Virus record (IMG/VR): IMGVR_UViG_3300027985_000993
Span: 1-21,333 of that record
Reading direction: 5' to 3' (one strand)
From: a virus
DNA length: 21,333 nucleotides
Position numbers and translations under genes: made by a program. The notes under the pieces were generated by a model that did no database searches, was not told the DNA's origin, and was given only the letters and a program-made list of their open reading frames with translations. Position 1 is the first letter of the stretch. Each line of letters starts with the position of its first letter. Below, in pieces: positions 6,458-15,060 of the stretch.

Positions 6458-6465
6458 TATATTAC
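6458..6465 (-). promoter_or_regulatory. GTAATATA late motif, copy 1
   Basis: GTAATATA on the late strand, ending 4 bases before the ATG at 6453 (GCGTAATATAAAGTATG). Its TAA is also the stop codon of the upstream 286-residue gene. This copy lacks the AAGG found before most others, which weakens a pure ribosome-binding reading. Confidence 0.5.
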
Positions 6466-7322
6466 GCGCTAGTGTTTATCAAAACTCGTTTACTTACTAG
6501 AGTAAAAAATCCTCTACCTGTACACATTGCAGCAGTAGAATCTGGTTTGACCAATATTTCCAAATCTGTTTTTTCGTCAAAAATAGGAGGCGTTTTATAT
6601 ACACGACCTACGTCTGTGCTACCGTTTACAGATGTGGAATAGACACCAGAATCACGCCAACCACTATAATTATTATACGAATCTGCATTATACGTTCTAG
6701 CACGAGCAAAAAACTGTGCTGATTTATTAAGCCCGCTCAGATTGAAAGCTAGTTCGTCTAGTACTAAAATATAACCTGCTGGAACAGTATAGCGCGGTCC
6801 ATTGTATGCCCCTTGGCCGACTGGAATCTTACCGAGGATTAAAGAACTAGTCTGTGGAACCCCGTCGGTATATGAAGTTTCGTCTTCACTTGCTAAATAT
6901 ATGTCTCCTACTGCTCCACCATTGGAGCCGCACCGATAATCTTTAGCCCAAAATAAACGCAAGTATGTGTTTACACTTGTCACAGGAGTTTGACCGTTTA
7001 ATTCCACACGTTCTTCGACTAGAGCATAATTTGCATCAACTCCATAAAAATAAATTTCTTGTGTTCCTGTTCCTTCTGCGGTGTCATTTGCGCTCGATGA
7101 CGAAATCTTAAGATGCTTAGCTTCCGTCAAATATGGATACATTTCTTGTGCTGCTGTTGTAGTTGGTCCGATACTTTGCACATTCGTACTGACAGAGGAA
7201 TGGTAACCAAAAATTGCGTGAAATCTGTGCCAATGTAATTGATTTAATCCGACAGCATAATCAAAGCCATATGGAATGCGTTTGTCTGGAAGCAACTTGT
7301 CAAAATCCCAATGCCCGCTCAT
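6462..7322 (-). CDS. Virion-type beta-structured protein, probable tail or capsid decoration
   Basis: 286 residues, rich in Thr, Ser, Asn and Tyr and likely all beta. Segments such as SSSSANDTAEGTG, YFYGVDANYALVEE, VELNGQTPV, YTVPAGYILVLDEL and EKTDLEILV resemble a virion protein type common in environmental phages, in which a glycine/threonine-rich core is followed by a tYTVPAG strand. I recall the pattern but cannot name a family with certainty. Unlike most late genes it has a textbook Shine-Dalgarno (AAGGAGG, 6 bases before ATG). Its ATG overlaps the stop of the 47-residue gene. Surface attachment or receptor contact is a guess. Confidence 0.65.
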   Translation of the reverse strand: MSGHWDFDKLLPDKRIPYGFDYAVGLNQLHWHRFHAIFGYHSSVSTNVQSIGPTTTAAQEMYPYLTEAKHLKISSSSANDTAEGTGTQEIYFYGVDANYALVEERVELNGQTPVTSVNTYLRLFWAKDYRCGSNGGAVGDIYLASEDETSYTDGVPQTSSLILGKIPVGQGAYNGPRYTVPAGYILVLDELAFNLSGLNKSAQFFARARTYNADSYNNYSGWRDSGVYSTSVNGSTDVGRVYKTPPIFDEKTDLEILVKPDSTAAMCTGRGFFTLVSKRVLINTSA

Positions 7323-7462
7323 TTCGTTCCTCCTTGCTGTGCTTTAATTGCTTGCATTTGCTTGATGGCATTTTTAAGCGCGTTTGGACCTGTATAGCAT
7401 TTGCCGGTCGCTCCCCACTTGAAGCCCGGCTTTCCTTGATCTTGACATGGTTGAATCGGCAT
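7319..7462 (-). CDS. Small 47-residue phage protein (MPxxPC...GKPGxKWG...GKCYTG type)
   Basis: A short frame that fills the gap between the fibre and the 286-residue gene: ATG 2 bases after the fibre stop, TGA overlapping the next ATG. It starts MPIQPCQDQGKPGFKWG, continues GKCYTGPNA, then a basic helix (LKNAIKQMQAIKAQQ). This layout of Cys, GKPG, KWG, GKCY and a basic C-terminal helix is one I recognise from small hypothetical proteins in many unrelated tailed phages, function unknown. The two Cys and aromatic residues could form a small knuckle. The packing on both sides supports a real gene. Confidence 0.75.
   Translation of the reverse strand: MPIQPCQDQGKPGFKWGATGKCYTGPNALKNAIKQMQAIKAQQGGTK
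7329..7335 (-). promoter_or_regulatory. Strong Shine-Dalgarno AAGGAGG
   Basis: AAGGAGG is 6 bases before the ATG at 7322 and is encoded inside the last codons of the 47-residue gene. It is the only full-length Shine-Dalgarno I see in the late block, and shows that the host ribosome uses this pairing. Confidence 0.7.
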
Positions 7463-7464
7463 GA

Positions 7465-9333
7465 TTATGTTGTAATGTTGTTTGTTATAACTTTATTAGT
7501 TCCAGTCCCGTTGTCTGAAAGCTGTCCTGATGTATTTGCGCGAATTATGTTATTTGTAATGATATATCGATCAGACGCACCAGTGGCTAGATAAATTCCA
7601 TATTGTCCATTTACTGTAAACTCTCCAGCGGCGCCCATTACATTTTGGACCAATTGAAAGTCTGTAACTCCTCCTGCCACGTAAACGCCGTTTTGTGAAT
7701 TACCAGAACATGTTGAATTGTTTAATGAGAAAAACTTTGGACCAGAATCATTGATGAAGAGCCCGTGTGTGTTGTTCGACAGAGTACAGTTGCTCATTTC
7801 TACGCGATTGACAGTACCGCCAGATGTTACTAAGGCAATTCCACTGTTTGTATTAGTACACGACCAAATGTTAGATAATTTAACTAAATCGACGTCACCA
7901 GAATTTCCAGCGATATAGACACCATATGCAGAGCCTTGGTCAAAATAGCAGTTTGAACACATGACCGCTTGAACAGTTTCTGATGCTGGAGCAATGATTT
8001 TTAGACCAGTTCCTGTGTATATCGTTGAAACGCGATCAATAACGATATCGCCAAGATTGTCAATACGAATGCCAGCGTCCATTTGTGCACCAGAAGATGC
8101 TGCTGTTATTAGAATATTGCAAATGTAGTAGTCAATCCCATTGCTTGTTGTGTCTATGCGTATGCCGCTACCACCAGCAACGCAATTTAAAATATTGACA
8201 TCAATTACTTTATTCCCTGTACCGCCTGCCCCTGTCATCAATACACCATTGAATGCTCCGTACATAGTAAGACTCTGCAGGGTTACTAAATTGACCCCGC
8301 TCAATTCGATGACAGAATCGGCCGTTTTTGTTGTCCCAGAATTAAATTGTAAATCTCTGACAAAGCAATTGCCACCAGTGATTTCCACAGTGTTACCGGT
8401 TGCGGAATAAAGCTTAATGATGGACTTTGTTCCAACTCCTTCTAAATTGACACCACTTACAGACAACGTCAACGCACTGGTCGTTTTATAAGTGCCCGCT
8501 GGAAAAAAGACTGTCCCTCCTGCAACATTAGCTGCAGTGATGGCGCTTTGAATCGCAGAAGTGTCATCCGTAGAATCATCTCCAACAGCACCATATGTTC
8601 TAACATTAAATGATGGGAACAACGCATCAACTTCCGTTGTAGAATAAACGCCTAAGTTTGTACGGGCTCCGCTGGCATCGCTTGCACCAGTACCTCCGTC
8701 GGCTACGGCCAAATCCGTAATTCCTGAAATGGCTCCGCCAGTAATAGAGACAGAATCTGCATCTTGGGTTGCAATAGTTCCCAAACCTAGATTTGTGCGT
8801 GCCGTTGCTACATTATCGAGATCATTTAAATTATTGGCGGCCTCTATATATCTACCATCAGATTCCACTTTGGTATAATAATTACTAAGGCTACCTGTCG
8901 GGGTACCGCCTAGTGCCGTCTCTTTAACAGTTATTGAGCCAGCAGATAAGACCAATGTTGTAGTGGCTGTTGAGGCAATGACGCTCAACCAATAAAATCC
9001 ACCAGATAAAGTATTTTGTGTGCTAGAAATTGAAAGTGTGGCGTGTTGGTCAAGATCATTTTTCCATTGAGTCAATGTCAATGACGAATTTAAACTCGCA
9101 GTTGAAGCTAAAATTAAAGGATTTGTGTCGCCAGCAGCATTTCTGATTTCCACACTCAACGCCGTTATATTAGACGCATCCATCAAGGAATCACGATTAA
9201 AAATACCAATTTGAAATTCAACATCCGTCCCTTCGTAAATGACAGGCTGGGCTTGGGTTAATTTTTCTACGGGTGCCGTCGCATAATGTGCATCGCATTT
9301 TAGTCGAATAATGTGTTTGCTTACTTGTGTCAT
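7465..9333 (-). CDS. Tail fibre/spike with pectate-lyase-like beta-helix
   Basis: 622 residues. Residues 1-140 form a beta domain of the type that anchors fibres to the baseplate. A linker follows (about 151-235) with the fibre signature YYTKVESDGRY and two related repeats, NNLNDLDNVATARTNLGLG and GASDASGARTNLGVY. From about 243, FNVRTYGAVGDDSTDD begins a pectate-lyase-3-like right-handed beta-helix with GGTVFFPAGTY and many short Asn/Gly/Ser/Thr-rich coils to the C terminus (TNKVITNNITT). The fold is typical of host-recognition spikes and polysaccharide depolymerases. Catalytic residues cannot be assigned by eye, so enzymatic activity is only possible. GTAATATA lies 5 bases before the ATG. 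Base composition is less AT-rich than the early genes. Confidence 0.85.
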   Translation of the reverse strand: MTQVSKHIIRLKCDAHYATAPVEKLTQAQPVIYEGTDVEFQIGIFNRDSLMDASNITALSVEIRNAAGDTNPLILASTASLNSSLTLTQWKNDLDQHATLSISSTQNTLSGGFYWLSVIASTATTTLVLSAGSITVKETALGGTPTGSLSNYYTKVESDGRYIEAANNLNDLDNVATARTNLGLGTIATQDADSVSITGGAISGITDLAVADGGTGASDASGARTNLGVYSTTEVDALFPSFNVRTYGAVGDDSTDDTSAIQSAITAANVAGGTVFFPAGTYKTTSALTLSVSGVNLEGVGTKSIIKLYSATGNTVEITGGNCFVRDLQFNSGTTKTADSVIELSGVNLVTLQSLTMYGAFNGVLMTGAGGTGNKVIDVNILNCVAGGSGIRIDTTSNGIDYYICNILITAASSGAQMDAGIRIDNLGDIVIDRVSTIYTGTGLKIIAPASETVQAVMCSNCYFDQGSAYGVYIAGNSGDVDLVKLSNIWSCTNTNSGIALVTSGGTVNRVEMSNCTLSNNTHGLFINDSGPKFFSLNNSTCSGNSQNGVYVAGGVTDFQLVQNVMGAAGEFTVNGQYGIYLATGASDRYIITNNIIRANTSGQLSDNGTGTNKVITNNITT

Positions 9334-9338
9334 TTTTT

Positions 9339-9346
9339 TATATTAC
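9339..9346 (-). promoter_or_regulatory. GTAATATA late motif, copy 2
   Basis: AAAAGGTAATATAAAAAAATG: the motif ends 5 bases before the fibre ATG and lies wholly after the stop codon of the upstream 111-residue gene, so here it is in noncoding sequence. AAGG lies 12 bases before the ATG, the same spacing as at 12825 and 19643. Confidence 0.55.
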
Positions 9347-9349
9347 CTT

Positions 9350-9685
9350 TTAATAATTATAAAATTTAGTTGTGTGTTGTGCTAATGTTAAATCAAACTC
9401 GATTGTTGGAATACTATTTGAAAAATTGGTAATCCTGAAATCTACTAAATCAAATGGCGTGGCCGTTACTGTTGTACTTTCAAACGAACTAACACCAAAA
9501 GCCGCGCTAGTAGTAAAAGTATAAGCTATTTCATGCGTAACCAAACTAGTCCATGAACCACTATTGACGCGATATTCAACATCAAAGGTCAATGTCGCTT
9601 CTGACACATCTCCAACAACACAAGTTCCCGCAAGCGATAAAGTAAGATCGACGGTCGGATCAGATTTAAAAAAAATGTTACTCAT
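9350..9685 (-). CDS. Small beta-rich tail-tip protein, unidentified
   Basis: 111 residues, Thr/Ser/Val/Phe-rich alternating pattern (VDLTLSLAGTCVVGD, ATLTFDVEYRVNSGSW, STTVTATPFDLVDFRITN) predicting a beta-sandwich, ending KFYNY. No signal peptide or membrane span. It overlaps the J-like gene by 8 bases and precedes the fibre gene, so a connector between tail tip and fibre or a small tip decoration is inferred. Family not recognised. Confidence 0.65.
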   Translation of the reverse strand: MSNIFFKSDPTVDLTLSLAGTCVVGDVSEATLTFDVEYRVNSGSWTSLVTHEIAYTFTTSAAFGVSSFESTTVTATPFDLVDFRITNFSNSIPTIEFDLTLAQHTTKFYNY

Positions 9686-11222
9686 AATAGTATCCCTGAA
9701 ATGATGATAATGACGTAGTGACTAAATCGGTTTCTGATTCCCATGGGAGAATATCTATTGTGGCAGTAAATGGCCCAATGATATTTTGTTCATATGAAAT
9801 TTCTGGAGCACTTATTATTTCTTGTTCATCGTCAACAGACCAAGAATAAACGTTACTATCAATAGCTTGCAAACTAAGGGCTACTTGTAGATTTGGGTTA
9901 TCTACGTCTCCGCTTTGCAACGACCAATTGAGCACCTCAAACACCTTTTGATTCCATCCGTATTTATCTAAAGAAAGTGTAACATTATCACCAGGTCTAA
10001 TTTTTAGGCCCTTTAAATTCATTGTAAAAGTAACAATCTCTTGTCGCCGATTTCGTTCCAATACTATTTTTGCAATTCGTTGAGCAACCGCCGCATGTTG
10101 TGTGTATCGTAACTCCAAGTCTTTCCAAATAGTCTCATAATTATCTTCTGCAATATATGTCGTGTCTGATCGCTGAGGGTAATCTGAAGACTGATAATTG
10201 TTTTCTGGGTTTATGTAGGTTCCTTTTACGCTATTAAAACGATCTTTTCTGGATAACTTTGTTTGAATTTCCAATGGACCAATAATATCATCCTCAGCTA
10301 TGTGTAACAATGGAGTTGCATATGCGCCACCAGTTACGTAAAATTTTCCACCCGAATATCCTATTTTACCAGCAAAACTCGAAGCCATCTGTTCTAGTAT
10401 GTCGGCAGGCGTTTGGTCTGTGTCAAAAACGCCACTTATTGGATAACGTTCTATCGTTCCACCTGCTGACAAAGACACTGTTTCTTCTGCTAAATTTGCC
10501 AGCGATATAAAACTTGGGAGATCAATTTCATCAGTCGATGCACCTAGACCATAATCCGAGTTGGTTAAATAATCGTAAATCATCAACGCAGGATTAGTGG
10601 AATAATAGGTTGTTTCTGTTCTGAAATCGTATAATTTTTTACCTTTTACAACAGCAGAAATGTTCGGGATCCCTTCTGGAAACTTTGATTGGTCATATAA
10701 CAACTTTACAGTCAAATAACCTATTCCTCTCAATCGATGGTCGGTTGTCCACTTGTTAGCCGATTCTGCGACTAAATAACTATTTGCGGCCTGATCACTA
10801 GTGCCTAGAAATTTATCAACCCAAACATAGCCAGCATATGTGCCAGTGTCTTCTCTTCCACTGAGAGTCAATACATCATTGTTGATATAAATGTCATCTA
10901 TAGATTGCAACTCATGACCAGATAAAGCAATAACGAAATGTACATATTTGTTGTTCTCACCAGTGCTTTCCACGTAAACGATTGGACCAGAAACTTTATT
11001 TAGCCCATAAATGACACGGCGAGGCTGCACGCTCTCTCTTATCATTTGGGAAATACCACCTGGATCAGTAGATGCTGATGGGGCTTTCTTATTCGAGAAT
11101 AAACCGCTAGTTAAAAAAGAAAATGCCGCTGATACTATAGCGCCAATGAGCTTCCCTACAAATGCGCTTGCACCTGCGGAAGTCGCTATTGATGTTACTA
11201 TTGCTCCTACTACTGCGCCCAT
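9678..11222 (-). CDS. J-like tail-tip (central hub) protein
   Basis: 514 residues. The first 45 residues are hydrophobic, Gly/Ala-rich (AIVTSIATSAGASAFVGKLIGAIVSAAFSFL), usual for this class. The QPRRVIYGLNKVSGPIVYVES signature follows (about 66-86), then HELQSIDDIYIN, a hub region, and a fibronectin-like C-terminal part with IRPGDNVTLSLDKYGW (about 407-422). It forms the cone under the tail tube in lambda-J-type siphophages and carries receptor-binding parts. The protein is much shorter than lambda J, as in GTA-related and many environmental phages, which probably leaves host recognition to the separate fibre. It follows the NlpC-like gene closely. GTAATATA lies 34 bases before the start, inside that gene. 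Confidence 0.87.
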   Translation of the reverse strand: MGAVVGAIVTSIATSAGASAFVGKLIGAIVSAAFSFLTSGLFSNKKAPSASTDPGGISQMIRESVQPRRVIYGLNKVSGPIVYVESTGENNKYVHFVIALSGHELQSIDDIYINNDVLTLSGREDTGTYAGYVWVDKFLGTSDQAANSYLVAESANKWTTDHRLRGIGYLTVKLLYDQSKFPEGIPNISAVVKGKKLYDFRTETTYYSTNPALMIYDYLTNSDYGLGASTDEIDLPSFISLANLAEETVSLSAGGTIERYPISGVFDTDQTPADILEQMASSFAGKIGYSGGKFYVTGGAYATPLLHIAEDDIIGPLEIQTKLSRKDRFNSVKGTYINPENNYQSSDYPQRSDTTYIAEDNYETIWKDLELRYTQHAAVAQRIAKIVLERNRRQEIVTFTMNLKGLKIRPGDNVTLSLDKYGWNQKVFEVLNWSLQSGDVDNPNLQVALSLQAIDSNVYSWSVDDEQEIISAPEISYEQNIIGPFTATIDILPWESETDLVTTSLSSFQGYYYE

Positions 11223-11226
11223 AATG

Positions 11227-11661
11227 CTAAATTGTTGATAGAGTCACTGCTTTTTTTATATTACTTAGATGTACAAATTCAATTCCACCGCCTTTTTTTG
11301 GGTGGATACTAAACCTCCCATCACAGACACCAAAAGAAAACGTTGTTAATTTATCAGGAGAGTTAAACAACAACATGAGATCTCCGCGTTTTGCTTGCTT
11401 GGGATCAATCTCTTTTGCATTCAAATCAAACAAACGAAATGCCGATATGGCAAACTGCTTTAAATCTTTTCCTAAGGCGGATCTTAGCCACTTTAACGCC
11501 TGTAGAGGGGTTTTGTATTGTCCACGTAGTTTTGAAGCACTTTTTGTATCATAAAGAGCGTCTATAAGATCACACGCTAATAAAAGACAATCGTTCGTGC
11601 CCCATTCAAAAGGCTCATTACGTTTCTTATCAATTTCTGCATAAAATGCCTCAAAGTTCAT
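11227..11661 (-). CDS. NlpC/P60-like tail-assembly protein (DUF6950 type)
   Basis: About 144 residues. The start at 11661 (MNFEAFYAEID) is preferred because it overlaps the previous stop as ATGA; a start at 11679 would add six residues. The pattern FEWGTNDCLLLACDLID gives the Cys of an NlpC/P60-like fold. KLRGQY, KRGDLMLLF and SFGVCDGRFSIHPKKGGG follow, the last in the region of the catalytic His. These proteins sit between distal tail and tip genes (lambda K position) and act in tail assembly or local peptidoglycan opening. Activity is plausible (Cys present) but not proven. Confidence 0.78.
   Translation of the reverse strand: MNFEAFYAEIDKKRNEPFEWGTNDCLLLACDLIDALYDTKSASKLRGQYKTPLQALKWLRSALGKDLKQFAISAFRLFDLNAKEIDPKQAKRGDLMLLFNSPDKLTTFSFGVCDGRFSIHPKKGGGIEFVHLSNIKKAVTLSTI
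11257..11264 (-). promoter_or_regulatory. GTAATATA late motif, copy 3
   Basis: AAGTAATATAAAAAAAGC, 34 bases before the J-like ATG at 11222. It falls within the last codons of the NlpC-like gene (Ser-Asn-Ile-Lys-Lys). The distance is far too large for a ribosome site but suits a promoter leader. Confidence 0.45.
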
Positions 11662-12224
11662 CCTTGTGTCTTTCCCCATAAAATAGGCAACTCTTGAATA
11701 GAATTGACATATTCAAAACCTTTATCGCCAGCATAGCGAATTTTTTGTTCTTCATCTGTATAGCGTGAGATGCGCGGCGTCTCTAAAGCGATTAGACGAT
11801 TTTCAATGCTCATGTTTAAAACAATCGTATTGCCAGAATCTTGAATATTCAATGCATCCATCGGACCACTAAAAAGAACAACGGGTGAAGCAATTATGGA
11901 TTCATTTTCGTCTAAAAGCGCCATGGTGACAATTGCAAGACGCTCTTGATAATTTTCAGTCATTGCGTTTGTTATTAAAGAATCAGGGATTCCAGACAAC
12001 TGAACAGTTATACCAGTCGATTGTGTACCGTTAACTTCGCTAATGACATCAACACTAATTAGTGAACCCGCTCCAGCATACGTATGACCGCCGTAAGATA
12101 AATCCCCAACGCCTGACCACATATATAGTGTTCCGCTATCAAACTGAGCCTCAAATAATAAAATAGGCCTAACTACTTGCGCTCCTGACGCGCTTTCCAT
12201 GGATGCTGATAATCCCCTAGACAT
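11658..12224 (-). CDS. Distal/minor tail protein (tail-tip module, DUF2163-like position)
   Basis: 188 residues, mostly beta. LLFEAQFDSGTLYMWSGVGDLSYGGHTYAG and the middle part (FSGPMDALNIQDSGNTIVLNMS, then IENRLIALETPR) are typical of the minor tail protein encoded between the distal tail protein and the NlpC-like protein in GTA-type and many alphaproteobacterial siphophages (lambda L position). The C-terminal DKGFEYVNSIQELPILWG closes the domain. It starts 1 base after the previous gene and overlaps the next by 4, so all three are co-translated. Whether it binds an iron-sulfur cluster like lambda L cannot be judged; I see no Cys cluster. Confidence 0.75.
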   Translation of the reverse strand: MSRGLSASMESASGAQVVRPILLFEAQFDSGTLYMWSGVGDLSYGGHTYAGAGSLISVDVISEVNGTQSTGITVQLSGIPDSLITNAMTENYQERLAIVTMALLDENESIIASPVVLFSGPMDALNIQDSGNTIVLNMSIENRLIALETPRISRYTDEEQKIRYAGDKGFEYVNSIQELPILWGKTQG

Positions 12225-12225
12225 T

Positions 12226-12819
12226 TTAGAAACCTTCTATCGCTGTAAAATTTAATCCGAAATTACGCAACTCGTCTATTGAGAACGAGTTAGTGTTGTT
12301 TTTTAATCTAAACGTTGATTGCGGCGTGTCAGTCGTAATGGAAGAATTATTTGTAGACGCTTTCATGCGCGGCCAAATACTAATATCAGCATTACCAGAA
12401 GCATCGCTATCGACATCCGCCGTGACCATATAGATATAATCATCAAATTCAATAAAATCACCTTTTAATAATAAATTTTCTACATTCGTAGGCCACCCCT
12501 TGCTTGCGAGCGTCCTGCCACTTTGATTTGACCCATCGACAAGACCGCTATAGCGCTTTCTAGAGACGTTATCAATAATTGGTCCAATTTTAAAGGTGCC
12601 CTCGCGACCATTTAATTCCGCTAAAAACGCAACCCAAGCGCCGGCTTCTTCTTGATTCATAGGTGGTAAAGTTACTTTCACTTCCCAAAAGCTTCCAGGA
12701 TAAGCATAGACTTGTTGAGCACCTGTGAAAATAGAAGTACTCATGCCAACTATACTTCGCAACATAAACTCAATGCTTTTCGGCGAAGGTGAATCTGGTA
12801 TAGATAAAGGATAGCTCAT
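12226..12819 (-). CDS. Distal tail protein-like, first of the tail-tip module
   Basis: 197 residues. It opens YPLSIPDSPSPKSIEFMLRS and continues with YPGSFWEVKVTLPPM and EAGAWVAFLAELNGREGTFKIGP, a pattern I associate with the tail protein that directly follows the tape measure gene in alphaproteobacterial-type siphophages (GTA gp12/DUF2460-like position, or Dit). The remainder is beta-rich, with FIEFDDYIYMVTADVDSDASG and SISPR-like turns. It probably forms a ring at the tip end of the tail tube. GTAATATA lies 5 bases before the ATG and overlaps the tape measure stop. Confidence 0.72.
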   Translation of the reverse strand: MSYPLSIPDSPSPKSIEFMLRSIVGMSTSIFTGAQQVYAYPGSFWEVKVTLPPMNQEEAGAWVAFLAELNGREGTFKIGPIIDNVSRKRYSGLVDGSNQSGRTLASKGWPTNVENLLLKGDFIEFDDYIYMVTADVDSDASGNADISIWPRMKASTNNSSITTDTPQSTFRLKNNTNSFSIDELRNFGLNFTAIEGF

Positions 12820-12824
12820 TTTCT

Positions 12825-12832
12825 TATATTAC
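12825..12832 (-). promoter_or_regulatory. GTAATATA late motif, copy 4
   Basis: AAAAGGTAATATAAGAAAATG: 5 bases from motif to ATG, AAGG 12 bases before ATG. The TAA inside the motif is the stop codon of the tape measure gene, a different frame use from copies 3 and 6. Confidence 0.55.
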
Positions 12833-15060
12833 CTTTTATTGCCTCTTATTGTTTGACCAATCTGAGTATTGCGAGAACACTCGTTTGCCACCTGTTGCAC
12901 TGATTTATTAATAATTTGTTCACCCCATACTTTTAAATCTCTCTCTGTGACACCTTCGGAACGATTATTAATGGTTTGATTGATTACCGTGCCACCAGAC
13001 CCAGAAGATTGTTTTGCTGGATCTACACGAGACACACTGATGAATTCCCCAGGGTCAGCCATAAAACCTATTGGGACGCCGTCTATACCAGCAGCTGGAC
13101 CTTCTACTTGAAAGGAACCACCAGACGCAAATCCAAAGAAATCACCAATGCCTCCGAACATATCGCCAATGCCGCCAAATAGGTCAAATCCACCGTCTAA
13201 AATGCCTTCTCCGCTCATGATGTCTCCAGTAATTCCACCATCAAACAAACTACCGAATATATCGCCGATTCCAGACCCGAAAATGCTTTTTGTCAATGAG
13301 TCGATCTGAGAAAATATTCCAGAAATTGAGCCTCCTCCAAATCCACCAAGATCAATTCCAAATATCTGACTTATGCTATTCAGCAGATTATCAAAAACGG
13401 CGGTGACATCATTTCCCATTTTTTTAAAATTCTTGGTAATGCTAGTCGATGTTTTTTTAGCAACCTCATCCGTACTTTCTAATCCTCCATTGAGCCTTTT
13501 CAAATCTTTTTCTGTCGCGGTCTCTGAAAATTGTGTTATGACTTCGGCTGTTTCGGGTAATTCTGTTTTTGCGGTGTTAGCCAAGTCTTTTAAAGAAATA
13601 GTAGTTTCTTCGATCGCCACTGACGTTTCTTTAAATTGTTTTGTAGCTTTTTTTAAGTTATCTTCGGGAAATGCTTTTTCAAACGCTTTTTGTGCCGAAA
13701 CGCGATCTTGTAACATTTTATTCAGCATTTGTGATTGTTCTTCCGTATAAACGATTCCTTGATCTGGACGCATTACATCCCAACCACCTGCAAATTTTGT
13801 TAGAGCGTCGGTTGCAGAATGAATAGAACTGGTAATTGTTGCAAAACCCTCATTAATAGAATTAATAATATCGATAATTTTGTTAAAACTACTGACTAAA
13901 AAATCTAAACTTTGAATCAACGTTGGAATGGCTACGTCTGCGACATGGTTTAGGTTGCCTGAAAATTTTTCAATTATATCAATGACATTTCTAACATAAG
14001 GTAAAACAGCATCACCAATTTTTATACCAAGATCGACGAATGAGTTTTTTAACAAAACGATCGAATTGGCCGTTGTAGCAGAGCGATTTTCAAATTCCCG
14101 CTGGACGCTTCCTAAATAATTTTGTTCCTCTGCGACTAAACTAAGTGCCTTTTTATATTCATCCAAGCTACCTACTAATAATGCGACATCATCTTGATAT
14201 TCGAGCCCGAACATATCAAATAAAATGCCAGCTTGTTTTTTGGGGTCAATGGTTGCTAATTTGTCTAAAAATGATATTAAAGCGCCTTGAGCATCTTTCC
14301 TAACCATATCTGCAAACTTAGTAGCGGATATTCCCATGCTTTCCATGGCGTTTATAAACTTTGGTGTTTGCTTATCGGCAGTCCCTAATTTTGCCAACAT
14401 TGCATTTATGGCCGTGCCAGCTTTTTGTGGAGTTTTACCTAATGCTATAAAAGCATCAGACAATGCGGCCGCTTGCTGAGCGGTTAACCCAAATTGCTTA
14501 CTAGTACCGCCAATCATATTTAACGACTCAACAATTTCTCGAGCTTTTGCTGCGGTATTGTCGGATAAGTGGTTTATGGCATCTCCAAGTTTTTCCATCT
14601 CCGTAATTGGGATTTGGAACACGTTTGACAATTTTGCAATTGCGTCTCCAGCTTCTGCCGCAACCATATCATACGCTATTGAAATTTTAGAGACAGTTTC
14701 TGTAAAAGCTTTTAAGTCTTTTGCGGCGATGCCTAATTGTCCACCAGCTGCCGCAATTCCAGCCAGTCCTTCAGCTGTAACTGGAATCGTTTTAGACAAG
14801 TTGCGCAGCTCATCGCCAAGTTCTTTTAGTCCATTGGGTGTTTCGAAATTTACAACTTTACGGACGTCCGCCATTGCGCTTTCAAAATCAATAGCTGCCT
14901 TGATTGCACCAGCAAATAAGGCCGCACCAGCAGCCGCACCAATTTTTGCAAAAGATGCAAAAGCTGATTTGACCTTTTGACCAAGGCCGCTCAAGGTTGA
15001 CGTGAATTTTGAAGCGTCTGCAGAAACTCCAATTGACAAGTTTGCAATTTTTTTAGCCAT
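12829..15060 (-). CDS. Tape measure protein
   Basis: 743 residues. It sets tail length and is packed inside the tube; at the usual 0.15 nm per residue this suggests a tail near 110 nm. Residues 1-330 carry the phage minor tail/tape measure domain (SIGVSADASKFTSTLSGL, FESAMADVRKVV, then GLAGIAAAGGQLGIAAKDL and ALGKTPQKAGTAINAMLAKLG). Helical stretches follow, then a Gly/Phe/Ile-rich region (about 570-650, many GGIGDMFGG-like units) that may be membrane-active, and the C-terminal FASGGSFQVEGPAAG and DPGEFISVSR signature. It overlaps the gp10-like gene by 8 bases. Confidence 0.93.
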   Translation of the reverse strand: MAKKIANLSIGVSADASKFTSTLSGLGQKVKSAFASFAKIGAAAGAALFAGAIKAAIDFESAMADVRKVVNFETPNGLKELGDELRNLSKTIPVTAEGLAGIAAAGGQLGIAAKDLKAFTETVSKISIAYDMVAAEAGDAIAKLSNVFQIPITEMEKLGDAINHLSDNTAAKAREIVESLNMIGGTSKQFGLTAQQAAALSDAFIALGKTPQKAGTAINAMLAKLGTADKQTPKFINAMESMGISATKFADMVRKDAQGALISFLDKLATIDPKKQAGILFDMFGLEYQDDVALLVGSLDEYKKALSLVAEEQNYLGSVQREFENRSATTANSIVLLKNSFVDLGIKIGDAVLPYVRNVIDIIEKFSGNLNHVADVAIPTLIQSLDFLVSSFNKIIDIINSINEGFATITSSIHSATDALTKFAGGWDVMRPDQGIVYTEEQSQMLNKMLQDRVSAQKAFEKAFPEDNLKKATKQFKETSVAIEETTISLKDLANTAKTELPETAEVITQFSETATEKDLKRLNGGLESTDEVAKKTSTSITKNFKKMGNDVTAVFDNLLNSISQIFGIDLGGFGGGSISGIFSQIDSLTKSIFGSGIGDIFGSLFDGGITGDIMSGEGILDGGFDLFGGIGDMFGGIGDFFGFASGGSFQVEGPAAGIDGVPIGFMADPGEFISVSRVDPAKQSSGSGGTVINQTINNRSEGVTERDLKVWGEQIINKSVQQVANECSRNTQIGQTIRGNKR

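Noticed and set aside
8560-8870. DNA direct repeat in the fibre linker
   Set aside because: The two ARTNLG units are similar as protein, but their DNA differs, so this is a protein-level linker repeat and not a nucleotide repeat.
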